Below are positions 1 to 11,165 of a stretch of 64,000 bases of DNA, piece after piece (positions within the stretch are counted from its first letter, which is position 1; each line of letters begins with the position of its first letter). The position numbers and the translations under genes were made by a program. This DNA comes from Castor canadensis (lineage: Eukaryota > Chordata > Mammalia > Rodentia > Castoridae): NCBI RefSeq assembly GCF_047511655.1, contig NC_133398.1:107710332-107774331 (forward strand). Reading direction: 5' to 3'. Below the pieces are notes generated by a model. The model made no database searches. It saw only the letters and a list, made by a program, of their open reading frames with translations, and was not told the origin of the DNA.

Positions 1-32
1 CAGGGATCACAGGTGTGTGCCACCACGTCTAA
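1..32 (-). repeat. B1/Alu-like SINE end, cut by window edge
   Basis: The first 30 bases read as the reverse of an Alu/B1-like left end ('acaggtgtgtgccaccacg'). Only the tail of the element lies in the window. Confidence 0.6.
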
Positions 33-433
33 CTGTGTAGATTTATGTTAAGAGATTGTATTAAAAAAAAACCATTTACACACCAATAGAATCCCATATC
101 CAGAAACTTCTCTGATGAATTATAGCAAACATTTGCACTTGTCATTTCTTCCTAAACCCTCCAAAAAAGTAGAAGTGATATACTTCCCAAATCATCTTAT
201 GAGGCAATATTTCCAGCCATTCAATAATATCACAAGAAAGTTCAGATTAATATTTGAATCAGATACAAACAAACAGAATCCAGAAACATATAAAAATAAA
301 TTTGTTCTCACTCTAATCTGTAAATTTGATTTATCTCTTGGTTAAGAGAAAAAAACCATTAATGTATGTATAATACCATATCAATACAATAATAAAACCA
401 GATGACCATCGCAATAGATACAGAACACAATTT

Positions 434-518
434 GCTTTTGGTGCTACTGGGGTTTGAACCTAGGGCCTCACGCTTGCTAGGCAGGTGCTGTACCATTTGA
501 GAAGCTCCACCTGTCCCC
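434..518 (-). repeat. tRNA-derived SINE monomer
   Basis: In reverse complement this carries the head found all through the window: a 'gtagagc'-like A box, 'ctagcaagc' and a B box 'ggttcaaaccccagta'. It ends in a short A-rich tail. Homology to a tRNA head is seen in the sequence; the family name was not checked. Confidence 0.8.
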
Positions 519-715
519 AACATTCTTTTATGATAGTAACATTTAAAGAAGTAGGAAGAGAAGATGCTCAAACTGATAAAAGGCATCTGAAATCCCCACA
601 GCTAACATCATATTTAATTAATCCTTACTATCACGAACAAAGATAAATAATCCACTTTCAACACATCTATACATTGTTGCACTGGCAGTTCTGGCAAAGA
701 CAATTTGGCAACAGA

Positions 716-1010
716 CATAAATAAAAGACATCTATATTGGTAAGGAAGAAGTACAATTATTTTTATTTGCAGATGACATGCTCTTCTATTTAGAAATTTA
801 TGAAGAACTCATGAAATAGTATTTTAATTAATAAACAAGTTCAGGAATGTAGCAGCATACAAGACTACTATACAAAACTGAATTGTATTTTTGGAATTGC
901 ATTTTGCACACAAGAGAACAATCAAAAAATTAAATTAATTAAACAATTTTAGTTATAATAGAACTAAAAGAAAAATACTTAGGAATAATATTGCCAAAAG
1001 AAGCATAAAC
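716..1010 (+). mobile_element. LINE-1 ORF2 reverse-transcriptase fragment
   Basis: Conceptual translation around 750-800 gives GKEEVQLFLFADDMLFYLE, which contains the F-A-D-D catalytic box of the LINE-1 reverse transcriptase. Downstream sequence (tyrosine- and asparagine-rich, 'aggaataa', 'cttgaacactgaaaac') continues the ORF2 thumb region with stops and frame breaks. It is a dead fragment about 300 bp long with no 5' or 3' end of the element nearby. Confidence 0.8.
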
Positions 1011-2400
1011 TTGAACACTGAAAACTCCAATGCACAACTAGTTTTGGAAACACCTAGGTATCAACCCTGAGCCATTTCTCCTTGACTCTGAGGACATTAC
1101 CTTCACTGGGTGAGAAAAGGTATTTCATGGCGTTTATATTATTTGAGGTGGGCTCAGGGTGAGGTTTACAGTTCAGATAAGTATTACTATTGCCATTTTT
1201 ATGGATAGAAGACTGAGGCCCCCAAAAAGAAATCGACTATCCATATCCTAGAGAGTGGAGTTATCAAGCACTGATCCTACACACCTATCCTCTATTAATC
1301 ATCCTGTATTTAAAAGATCCCTAGATATCATTCTAATAGATGTTTAAAGGCAGAGATCAGCGTTCCAGGGGTCTAAGAAAAGGGCCCTAAAGATTCCAAA
1401 GCCTGAGCCAAGAGGGCTCTAGGAAGATCAACCCTGAATTCCCCAGATATGCTGAATAGTCAGTCACTGAGGATCAGAGGAGGTACAGGAATTTGAACAA
1501 GGCAAGAGCATACATTAGAGAAAAGAGGAGACCAGGGATAAGTCTTGGGCAAGAGTCAACTCTGGCATGTCCCCATCTACCCACCCTCAAAATTCACCTG
1601 GACCTCCTGGTGCTTACCACGACTGTGTTCTTACATTGACCAAATAGAAAGAGGAGACAAAGTAAACCTATCCCACATACACCTCTGTACACTCTGTACG
1701 TGGGTCTGCATTGTGAATGGGGAGACATGGGGGAAAAAACCCCACCACTTCCACCCCATCCTCCATTCCTCAGCTCCAGCCCACATCAAAGCCTGATCAC
1801 TCAAGCTGGGTATTTCTCTGTTTGTAGAGGAACTTTGGTGGAAGCAGAAGCTCTGAGAAGCCCCTCAAGAATCCCTTGGTTAGTTTGAGGCAGAAAGCAG
1901 GGAAAGAAAGGCAATATCCAAGTCCATTTCAATACACACAGACATACAAAACAACACAATAGTGATCTGATAGATAACATGGATGGGTGGGTGGAACTTG
2001 AGAACTTCTGGGCAAACAATGATCGGATACTGGAAGAGTAAATTGGCCCAAGGATTATGGAGTGTATCTACCCTATCATTCTGCTATTTTATTCCACCGT
2101 ATATTGTACAACAGCTTTTTCCAGTTGTGCAGTATAATCCATCAAAGACTCACAGATTAGAGAACAAATGTCTTTTAATGATTCAAAGAGAGTTACCATA
2201 TTGATTTTGTTTCTTAACAAATTTAAAGACATGATTTCTTATTCTTTAGGATGCACCTATAAAAAACAGACATGGATTCTGTAATAGTAATACCTAAAGC
2301 AAAACCAAAAAAATTAAAGTTACTTAGTATCGCCCACCAATTGGCCCATATTCAGATTACCCCATCACTTTCACAATGTGTCCATATGTCAAACTGGGAT
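1011..2400. other. Intergenic, no recognised feature
   Basis: No gene, splice pattern or clear repeat was recognised. Short open frames at 1545-1888 and 1983-2204 have no domain signature and I treat them as chance. Confidence 0.5.
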
Positions 2401-2419
2401 TTAACAACGAAGCAGAACT

Positions 2420-2840
2420 CCACATTTCTGCTAGGTCGGTATCGGTCAGATCCCAGTCTTTGGGCAACAGCGCGGTGTTGGGAATATAAACGCTTCCCCC
2501 TTTAGTAGCTAGTAACTGGCGCAAATTCTTGTGGGAAATGTAGTTGCCCATCCAGTGACGTCATTTGTACGAGACCCTGGCACGGCTGTTCTACGTTCCT
2601 TCTGCGCATGTGCTGCACGCAATTTCCGGAATTCCCTGAATTTCAGGCCTCTGGTGCTGAAATTGTATTTTGTGTTTCTGAAAGTTGGTACGAAGGCAGA
2701 GGTGTGAAAGAGCCTTGGAGGGCCCTAGGGAGCAGGACAGGTGTGTTCCCCCTTCCAGTTGGTGGAAGCAGAAACATTGAATCTTAGGACGACCGGACCT
2801 GGCGTGCTGGTGCAAGCTTTGAGCCTACGACTGCACTACC
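2420..2840. promoter_or_regulatory. CpG-containing promoter-like block (ZNF143/CRE/NRF1 motifs)
   Basis: This block has many more CpG dinucleotides than its AT-rich surroundings. The reverse strand of 2531-2544 reads actacatttcccac, which fits the ZNF143/SBS promoter motif ACTAYRNNNCCCR. A perfect CREB/ATF palindrome tgacgtca sits at 2556-2563, an NRF1-like tgcgcatgtgc at 2603-2613 and an ETS-type ttccgg at 2625-2629. The motifs fall within about 100 bp, as in housekeeping and KRAB-ZNF promoters. No TATA box or ORF is attached. It may be the 5' end of the zinc-finger pseudogene that resumes at 20.5 kb on the plus strand; that link is inference. Confidence 0.6.
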
Positions 2841-3376
2841 TATGTGACAGGTCACTACCTGTGTGACATCAGTTTACCCGTCTGTAAGATGAATCTACTA
2901 ACAGTACTAGTGAAATGTCCCCAGATTCCCTGGAAATCAGTGTGAAGTGTGTGCAGGCCGAGTCTTGCACCGTGGCAGTTGTACTTTTGGGATTTTGTGG
3001 CGTTGCTTTCGCTGGTGAACTTTCTGGTCCCCTCTTGCACTTAATGGCCTAACACTCCTGACTTAGATTTGCAGAAGTTGATACAAAACCTAGTATCCAG
3101 GAACATTGCATTTTTGTAAGGGGTTGAGATAATGGAAGATGACCCCTTTTCTTTGGAAAAAAGGAAATTTTCAAAGATTGAAGGAGGATGCCTTTAAATA
3201 GTAATCCCACCTGAAAGAACACTTATAAGGCCTGAACCCTCTGGTGCTTTATGGAGGCAGAAATGTCTCAGGAAAAGGAAGATTCTAGTTTTCCACAGTC
3301 CAAGCAACTATTGATCCTACTGCTTAGTGCACTATTAACAAGAATCATTTATATTATATATATGTATACACATGTA

Positions 3377-3576
3377 TTTGGCAGTATTGAGGTTTGAGCT
3401 CAGGGCCTTCATGCTTGCTAGGCAGGCGCTCTACCAGTTGAGCACTTTTTTGTGTTGGGTATTTTTGAGATAGGGTCTCACGAACTAATTGCCGGGGCAG
3501 GCTTTGAACTAGGATCCTCCTGATCTCTGCCTCCTGAGTAGTTAAGATTACAGGCATGAGCCATCGGTACCTGGCT
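3377..3576 (-). repeat. Dimeric SINE (tRNA head + B1-like unit)
   Basis: The reverse strand shows a B1/Alu-like unit ('caggcatgagccat' and 'gcctcctgagtagtt' are its complements) joined to a tRNA-like head with the usual 'gctaggcaggcgctctacca' complement. Both halves are near full length. Confidence 0.85.
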
Positions 3577-3666
3577 AATCAGACTCATTTTAATAGCTAT
3601 CAAAGTCAGAGTGATATTGGAAGGGTTTGAAACTGAATTTTAGGCTCAAACTCTAGGGGTTTCACA

Positions 3667-4150
3667 TGTCAGGTTTTGCTACTCACCCCAACATACCAAA
3701 TAAAGAGAGGAATAATGGTGAAGGTCAGAAAAGGAAGGTTTATTATGCAGCACCTGCATGCCACAAAGAGTTGCAAGGTAATCATTTCAGCCCATTCTTA
3801 AATTGAGAAAAGAGTTAGGTGGGGGAATGAGAGGTTTGCCAAGTTTAACAATCCCACTCAAGGTGTGGCCTGGTAGATTATTATTTCAGTCCTGGTTTTG
3901 GGAGGGATTCGAGAGTTGTTATAACTGTCATCACTTGAGGGGAATAATCTGGTCAGGATAGGTAAGTCATTGTTACTTCGTGGGTGGTCTGTCCTCTGCT
4001 ACTCTTTCCTTGATGACAGTTTCCTTCATCTCTCCTTGTGAAGAGATTTTCAGTCCTGCCCTTCCTGGATTCTAAGGTGGCTGCAAGGTGGATGGCTCAG
4101 AGCAAAGACAGATACAAATTGGAGACAGATGCCAAGGTTTTCTCCTGCTT
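3667..4150 (-). repeat. Possible solo LTR
   Basis: The stretch has an antisense AATAAA-like signal inside 'ggtttattatgcag' near 3738-3752, in a context like that of the 9.1 kb LTR, and the would-be U5 edge 'tgtcagg' at 3667 ends in CA on the minus strand. I could not find a matching target duplication or a sure right edge, so this may be another dispersed repeat. Confidence 0.3.
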
Positions 4151-4449
4151 TTAGTTAATTTATGGATCTGAGTAAGGAGTAAAAGCAGTTTTTCAGTACC
4201 TGGTACGGTCTGGATGAGCATTCAAAAGGGAGGCTGAGGAGGACAGGCAAAAGCCTAGGAAATGGTACTTTATTGGAGGAGTCTAAAGGTGTGTCCTGGT
4301 GTGGAGTTGTAAACTGTCCTATCTCAGAGGATTGGTCTACAGTGCTGTCTACACACACTGCTGTTCCTTCAGTTTTCCTTATTGTTTGCAATGTTTGAGC
4401 GCTCACACCTAGACTGCATCACCAAATTTGGCATCCAGAGATATGCTGA

Positions 4450-5130
4450 TGCCTCCTCCATTCTGACAGTTCTTCCTGTAGTATGCGAATAGTTTGACAA
4501 AGTGTTTGTACCTCCTAAGAAAGATGAAGAAATTGGATTTCAGGAGGTGAGTTGCTTAGGGTCACATGATTTGTAAATGTTAGCACTCTTGGCTTGTTGG
4601 CTAGTGGTCCTTTTGCTACACTTAAGTAAAACCAAATGTGTTTTTTTTGTGTGTGTGTTAAGTTGTGATGCTACTGATTTCAATTTAGAACAAACATTGC
4701 TTTAAAATATCTTGCCTTAAACATCCGTCTCCTTTTTTAATCCTCAATCCTTTCTGTGGCTTATATGACTTCAAAGGGCAAATAACTTCATGTTTCCCAC
4801 TTAATATCATTAATCTGTTCTTGAAAAATCATAAGTCCTGTAGGAAAAACGATAGGAGCCTGTTTTACTTGATTTAAAGTAGGGGAAGTAGACGATATCA
4901 TACTTCTACTCCAAACAAATTTTTAAAAAATGCAAATAAAATACTACAACACTCACTTCTAACAGACCCTTTTATGTTTTTCAAGTAAACAGACCACTTA
5001 TAATGTAAAAAACTACAGTGAAAATGTAGAACATATTTCACTGATTTGCAAACAATGCTTTTTCGATTCACACGACCTCGATTAGAGGTAGCAAACTCAC
5101 TTGAATCCTCCAGTTCCTATGCATTGTGAT
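4450..5130. other. Intergenic, no recognised feature
   Basis: AT-rich sequence with no open frame, domain or repeat that I can name. Confidence 0.45.
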
Positions 5131-5221
5131 TTTTTGCTTTTGGTGGAACTGGGGTTTGAACTCAGTGTTTCACGGTTGCTAGGCAGGTGATCTACTGCCC
5201 GAGTCACACCTTCAGTCCCAG
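5131..5221 (-). repeat. tRNA-derived SINE monomer
   Basis: Reverse complement of the window's tRNA head, recognisable from 'actggggtttgaactcag' and 'gctaggcaggtgatctac'. Confidence 0.8.
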
Positions 5222-7235
5222 GGAATCTTTATAATGGGGTTTTGCTATCCCATGTTTAGGAGTATGTAATTCTCCCACATGGAAGCTTTCTTGTTTTTTC
5301 CCTTTCCAGATATTTTGGAGAAGAATCTCTTCTCAATCCACTGCTTTTGCCTTCTCTCCCAGCTGTGCTTTCAGAGTGTTATTACAAGGAACAAAAAATG
5401 AACAACTCACTGGTGAGTCCTTTGCTTTTACCTCACTTTGTTTTATATTGAACTTATGAGGGCAGTGAATTAAAATTGAAAGTAGAAATAGTTAAACACA
5501 ACTTCAGGGAAATGTTTATAATGAGATGAAGTTGGCTTGGTGATATAGGCAGGCTATAAATCAGCTGGGTGTAAATCTGTCTGTGGTTTTTCTGATGCCA
5601 CGACAAGGCAGTGCTAGTTCTCATGGGACATGAAGATTTTCTGGTCCCAAGGTCTGAAATGCTGTCTGCAGTGGTCATAGAGATAATGTGCTGCAAAGTT
5701 TTTCACTACCAGCCTAGAGATAAATACTTTTGGCAGTCTTCAGTAGATACATTTACCTAGTGCTCAAGCTCAACTCACTGGATAAGGTTTTTCTGAAGTT
5801 GTTCAAGGAGTGTGGTCCCAAACAGATTTTGGAAAACTGTACTCAGGGTTAAAACCTGAAGGCTTGAGTCAATCACAGGTCCTTAAATAACTTCATAATT
5901 TTTTCTTAGTTCATGTGCACAAGTTGGATAGCAGATCATTCAAAGTTATATTTTTTTGGTAAATATTCCCAGTGCTCTGTGGACTTCAACCCACACATCG
6001 TACTGTTAGTTCATTTCTTCTAAAGCTCACCAATAACCTGAATTACAGTCAAATCCAGTGCTTCTCCAGTGACTATTGTCTATTGCCTAGTCTTTACCTT
6101 GCTTGAGTCTTTTCCCATATTTCAAATGATTTTCTAGAAATTCTTCTGTGTTAGTTTCTACTGTGGCCTTAGTGATTTTTTCTCTCTCTCCCTGCCAAAT
6201 CCTACTTTCTTCACCATAGCATAAATTATCTGTGTGTCTTATCCTGTTTCATATTCATCCCTCTCTTCAGTTCTTGACAGATTCAGCTTACTGTGAGTTG
6301 ACATTCCAACCTATTTCTCTCCAGCTTGGACCTCTTCCCCAGCCTTTAGCTCCTAGGTTCAGTTCACTGTAAAGACTTCATTGTAGCTGTTCCAAAAGGC
6401 CTTACAGCTCAACAAATCCAAAATGAAAACTTCATCCTCCTCTATTTCTTTATGTAATGTATTACTGCTATTTAGTTAGTGACCCAAACCATAAACTCTT
6501 GAGTTTTTCCTAGATGCCTCCCTCTCTCAGGTCTAATCTCATCTGACGTAAAGTCTTGATACTCCTGTTTGTTCTTTTCATTTTGCTCTTAATGTCTGTA
6601 TATAGTGCCAATATAGGGGAAGAGGCTGTTAGTGCTCATGAACCAGCCTCTGAAAGGTATACTTGCTGGGTGATGAGGTTCAATCCAGGTGAACTGTGCT
6701 TCTAGTTAACATATGCAGTGACATGACATCCTTAGCAATCCACAAACAGAAGGAATTAGTTGGAATATGTTTGAACAAGGGTTAATGAATGTATGCATGA
6801 AGAATACAACTAAGAAGCACTGGTATTTTAATTTGTGCTTTTGCTTGTATAAATTTATGTCAGTGATTATATCTGTAGTTTTTATTGGTATAGCATGGTA
6901 TGTTTTTAAACTCTTTTAACAACTATATTTGATTCTCCTGTTTCAAGGTAAGCAGTTAAAAATGAGTAAGAAAAAAATGTATGTGTGCATAAGTCAACAC
7001 CATGTTTGTGGACTAGAACTGTAATAGTTAATAAACAACAAAAAGTGGCAACCTAACTAACTGAAAAATTTGAACTCAGAATTATAATTTGAGACCTAAC
7101 ATAAAATGTGGACTATGCTTCATTCATTTATTTTGAACCTAACACTTAATGTAAACCTAAACTCTCTTTTGTTTGCTTGTATTCTCTAATGATTTTTTTT
7201 GATGTTCCTATATCTGCTACATACTAAATCTCACA
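5222..7235. other. Intergenic, no recognised feature
   Basis: AT-rich sequence of 2 kb. The only notable frame (5454-5696 minus) shows no domain signature. No gene or clear repeat recognised. Confidence 0.45.
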
Positions 7236-7239
7236 AAAA

Positions 7240-7585
7240 CTTACTGATGGCTCATGCTTGTAACCCTAGGTGCCTGGGAGGCCGAAAGAGGGAGGATTGC
7301 TGTTCTAAACCAACCTGGGCAAAAAGCTCATGACACACCCCCCCTCATCTCAACAATGAAAGCTGGGCACGGTGGCACATGCCTGTGATCCCAGCTATGC
7401 AGGAAGTGTAAATAGGAAGATCACTGTCCAGGCTGGCCTGGGCATAAACACAAGGTCCTATTTTAAAAAAACAGCTAAAGTGAAAAGGATTGGGAATGTG
7501 GCTCAAGTGGTAGAGCACCTGCCTAGCAAGTATAAGGCCCTGAGTTCAAACCCCAGTACTGCCAAAACCAAACCAAAGCAAAACT
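7240..7585 (+). repeat. Trimeric SINE (B1-like + B1-like + tRNA head)
   Basis: Three units follow one another. A B1/Alu-like monomer ('ggctcatgcttgtaacccta') is followed by a second ('gctgggcacggtggcacatg'), then a tRNA head with A box 'ggctcaagtggtagagc' and B box 'gagttcaaaccccagtac', ending in an A-rich tail. The same order occurs at 60786-61125, and in reverse at 40125-40590. Confidence 0.85.
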
Positions 7586-7599
7586 ATAACTGGCTTAAA

Positions 7600-8630
7600 A
7601 TATGAATTTACTCTTATTATATACCAGTAAACTGGAGATGCTATCTATGGGTTGTCTGCTTCTAGATGTCTCTAGTCTGCTTCAGGGCAGTGTGGTCTGC
7701 CACATGAGATTCTGATCTCTGTTGGAAGGACACGAGTAGCTAAGGACATTGAGTGTGCATCTAGTCTTCTCTTTTGGCCAGCTTGCACTTCTCATGGTCT
7801 AGAATTCTCAGGGCACTCAAGTTGTCTGTCTTCTTTTGAGCAAGGTTCAAGAGGTCCAGGCAGATCCCCAAAGCATTTCTCATTCCACATTGTTTTAGTG
7901 AAGCACATTACTCAGAAAAGCCCCAGTTCAAGGAGAGAGTGATTACAGTCCACCTCTTAATCAGAGGAATAGTAAGAATCTGCAGTAGTCTTTAATAAAC
8001 TATCAATTGCCTCTGGCCACAGAGATTTCCATCAGTTCCACGTGGAAAATATATTTTGGCCTTCCCAAGAGCCTCAGAAACCTTTTCCTATTATGACACT
8101 GACTGAAAGCCCAACAAAATCCGAGCCTGGTTTTAGCCATCTGCACCTCCACACATACCAGCCCGCCGTGAGGAGACTGGCATAAACATGGTGGACATTT
8201 TCCTTCCAGTGGGTTCCTCCAGGGAGGCAATCTGGAGGCAGTGGTCTGCAAAGTCAGTGGTGTCTATTTGGCACCTGCTCCAGTTCACATCTGCTTCCTG
8301 GGAACACTGTGAAAGTTGCTCTGTGCCCCTTCATTCTGCTCTCTGGCCTCTCACCAATATTCATTTTCCTTCAGTGCCTGGGTTGATCATTGACCAACTT
8401 TCTCTGCCTGTTCATTCCTTATAGTAAGTTAGATATCCAATGGCCTCCTTGTCAGATTTTTATGACTGGCCTTTTGAGACAATAAATGATTCAGTGTAAT
8501 CATTTCTTTAACAAACATGGGCTTCCCATGTACCCACGTCCATTATACACAGCTCCCTCCACACACCCTTTGTTACACAACCTTTTTTCTGTGACCTCCT
8601 CTGCTTTCCAAAGCTGCTGTGAGACAATAG
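7600..8630. other. Intergenic, no recognised feature
   Basis: Mixed-composition sequence. Overlapping frames on both strands at 8003-8424 show no domain. No gene assigned. Confidence 0.4.
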
Positions 8631-8639
8631 TCTTAGAAG

Positions 8640-8714
8640 TCCTATTTATTGATTTTTGTCTGTTGGTAATGTGTCCTACAAGTTTGTTGAATTTCATTAT
8701 TAATTTTAAAACTT
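8640..8714 (-). mobile_element. LINE-1 antisense fragment (start of a split copy)
   Basis: 'cctacaagtttgttgaattt' and its surroundings match the antisense of LINE-1 ORF2. The copy continues at 8958-9082 after two SINEs, and again at 14333 on the far side of the retrovirus, in the expected order. Confidence 0.65.
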
Positions 8715-8815
8715 TAGACAGGTCTTGCTATGTAGCCCAAGCCTTGAATTCATGCCTTCTGCCTCAGATTCCTGAGTGCTGAAATTACAAGTAAATACTG
8801 CTGTACTTAGCTTGA
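8715..8815 (-). repeat. B1-like SINE inserted in LINE-1
   Basis: 'gacaggtcttgctatgtagc' is the typical reverse-orientation right end of a rodent B1, followed by 'gctgaaattacaagtaa'. Confidence 0.8.
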
Positions 8816-8884
8816 TTATTAGGGTTTTCTTTTTCTTTTTCCTTTCATTCTTCCCTACCTCTCCCTCCCCTCTTTTTTTTTTTT

Positions 8885-8957
8885 TTTTATCACTGGGCTG
8901 AATGTAGAGCTGTACACTGGTATGCAAGTGCTTTACACTTGAGCTCTACCAGCCCTT
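8885..8957 (-). repeat. ID/tRNA-like SINE
   Basis: Complement of a diverged tRNA head ('tgcaagtgctttacacttga', 'gctctaccagccctt') preceded by a long T run, which is the A tail in reverse. Confidence 0.65.
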
Positions 8958-9082
8958 GATTATTAATTCTCATTTTTTTAGGTGGCATCTTTAGAGTTCT
9001 AAAAAAAATCCTCTCATCTGTGAAAAGAAATTATTTTACATCCTCCCTTCCAGTTTTTATGCTTTTTCTTTCACTTCCTTGC
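8958..9082 (-). mobile_element. LINE-1 antisense fragment, left flank of the provirus
   Basis: 'cctctcatctgtgaaaagaa' and 'ttccagtttttatgcttttt' are the antisense of the LINE-1 RT region. The copy breaks at cttgc (9078-9082) and resumes at the second cttgc at 14333. Confidence 0.8.
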
Positions 9083-9444
9083 TGAAAGGTACTGCCGAAT
9101 TAAGACCACGTCACATGTGGAAAGGAAAGATTTATTAGAAATCCAGACCGTGGGCTGCCCCCCGAGATCAGGGAGCAGCAACTTGGGTGAATTGGGTAGT
9201 GGGCTTTATAGGAGAGGCCAAGCCATGGGGGAGGGAGAGAGTCTCTGGTCTCTGATTATCTGTGATCACCAGATGGAACAGGTCGACATGCCTGGCTAGT
9301 TGAGTAACTGGAAGTTCCTGAGGTGTTTTGCAAGCTGAGAAACAATCAGGCAGGGAGAAACTAGCAGTCATAAATCAGGGGGCCTGGTTTTAAGGTGTAG
9401 TCTCAGGTCCTTCTGCCCACCCCAAGAATGCCAGGGACCTAACA
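9083..9444 (-). repeat. 3' LTR of the provirus
   Basis: The minus strand begins TGTTAGGTCCC and ends in CA, the canonical TG...CA. The antisense of TATAAAG ('ctttata') and of AATAAA ('tttatt' at 9131-9136) are present. It pairs with 13970-14332 with roughly 20-25 substitutions and a few small gaps. Its outer edge is followed by the left target duplication. Confidence 0.9.
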
Positions 9445-10488
9445 TTCCAGCCTTTTGTTGGTATTATGGGCACAGATTGATCTAGCTGCTTCATGCTGAG
9501 TGGGGGCATCGCTTAAGGGGGTTTGGCTGGAATTTGGAAATTTGTGAGATCCCCAGGAACGGAGGCTGATGGTTTGTCCCAGGTTTCATTTGCAGACAGC
9601 CAGTTGTTGGGAGAAGGTTGTAGTAGCATCTGGTGGGAAGTCTGTCTGCTGAGTTCCCTGAATGATCCTGGAGGCATCTAGGGTTAAAGAGCATTTTCCT
9701 GGTTTAAGGGTTTGTATTTCCATAGCATCATTTAGATTTAGGCCCACTGCCCCCACCAGTGTTTTAAATTCACCTATGGCAGAAAATGATCTGTCCCTGT
9801 GTCCAATCAGATGGCTTGAGCGCAGTGAAATTTACAGGGTTACAGGTGACTTGGCTGTAGTTAGGGGTAATAGTGCCTTTTTGAAGGAGGGCTAAGGGTG
9901 TAGCCCTGTGCCATGTGGCCCATGAAACACAACTCCAATAAGGGCAAAAATGATAACCCTCATTATTACACAGGAGTTGTCTCCCCGGCACATATATTTT
10001 TATTTTGATATATAAGTCCTTTTCCAACCCAGGCCTCCACAGCCACAGCCTGTACCTCCACATAGTTTGTCTATAGCCACACAGGCATCAAACAATAATA
10101 ACACTGGTTTTTCAGGATCAAACACCTGGGTTCGAGTAACAATGTTCCCAGCGAGGTGACCACTCCTGAGTTCTAACCACTGCTCCACAGGGTGATAAGT
10201 GGGGTTGAAGCAGGTAAATTGATTATCATGGGAGCACACTTGATAAATGGTGTGATTGTGAGTGCATGACCTGATAACAGAGCCTGCACAGGAATAGTAA
10301 GTGTGGAACAGTAAAGTCTTAGTAACAATACTTCCTGCCCTTGCAATGCGCATGCATAGGTCACAGGAGGAGGATTTCTGGGTTGCGAAGGTAAAGCAGA
10401 TCGAGAGCTTATGCAGGAGTGGAAGAAGGAGAGAGTTTGCAGGGGAGGCATAGCCACCTGGGGCCCAGCAGTATGCAAGAGTACTCAT
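9445..10488 (-). pseudogene. Retroviral env remnant (surface subunit part), broken
   Basis: A 162-codon open frame (10000-10488) starts just inside the integrase end, which is where gammaretroviral env genes begin. It has a hydrophobic stretch near residues 18-35 fitting a signal peptide, and many cysteines. The reading continues in other frames through about 9770, with an N-x-S site around 9860. Stops and frameshifts break it, and no transmembrane subunit, furin site or fusion peptide is visible before the LTR. Assignment rests mainly on position and cysteine-rich character, so the exact env type is uncertain. Confidence 0.6.
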
Positions 10489-10499
10489 CCTTTCTTGTA

Positions 10500-10793
10500 G
10501 TGGAAGAGCCTGAAGTTGGTGGGCAACATTTTATCCTAGAAAGGTGCTGACACTGGGGGGGCCCATTGAGCTTGATAGCGGTGGGCATTGTGAGGATGAC
10601 CAGATGAGGGCTGGTCCACTGAGGTCTCAATGGAGAGGGTTGAAGATCCTTTAGGAGAGCAAGATCCTCTGGTTTTAATAGAAATTGTTATGGGGTGGGA
10701 CAGGATCTGGTCTGCATGCTCTCTGAGAAGTTCCCAGAGGAGGTTAAGATAAAGTAGGTAGTCAGCCAGAGGAGCAGAGTCTGTTGGAGGCAA
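10500..10793 (-). pseudogene. Retroviral integrase C-terminal remnant
   Basis: In the minus frame ending near 10500, residues of the type PQWTSPHLVILTMPTAIKL match the SH3-like C-terminal DNA-binding domain of gammaretroviral integrases. That domain ends with the small basic stretch that overlaps the env start. The zinc-binding and DDE catalytic domains are missing: the sequence passes almost directly from RT (10854) to this tail, so a large internal deletion removed RNase H and the integrase core. Confidence 0.65.
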
Positions 10794-10853
10794 GTTTTCT
10801 AAGAGAAATGGGTGGCCATAAATTATTTAAAAGGGGCTCAAGAAGGAAGGGCT

Positions 10854-11165
10854 TTATGGAGCCTGTCCCTTTAAGACCACACCTAGGTAGGTGACCTGTG
10901 GGAGACATAGTTGAAACTTCTCTTTAGAGACCTTGTATCCCAGGAGGCCAGAAAGTTTTAAAAAGGACTCAGTTGCCCTGCAGATGAGGGACACTCTGGC
11001 TCTGCACTGAAGAAGGGTGGCCTCTGGGTAGTGCCAATCTAATAAGTCTTTGATTAGGGTTTGTCCACAAAGATGAGGGCTGTCTTTAAATCCTTGTGGC
11101 AAAACTGACCAGGTTAGTTGCTATGTAGCGTTTGTGGGACCTTTAAAGGCAAATAGAGGCTGACT
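10854..11165 (-). pseudogene. Retroviral reverse-transcriptase remnant
   Basis: The frame reads MPQGFKDSPHLCGQTL followed by a leucine-rich palm segment and LGYKVSKEKFQLC...VTYLG, a characteristic gammaretroviral RT palm. The YxDD catalytic box that should follow 'ATLLQ' is absent; the sequence jumps to CRARVSLIC, consistent with a small deletion. Upstream codons (about 11103-11165, ending in a stop) still resemble RT. The enzyme is dead. Confidence 0.8.

Noticed and set aside
3667-4440. A second provirus at 3.7-4.4 kb
   Set aside because: Only an LTR-like poly(A) context was seen; no gag, pol, env or PBS sequence, and no target duplication found, so only a weak solo-LTR call was kept.
7500-7560. 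tRNA-gene-like A and B boxes, repeated many times in the window
   Set aside because: They are the heads of tRNA-derived SINEs with A tails; no complete cloverleaf with an acceptor stem was seen.
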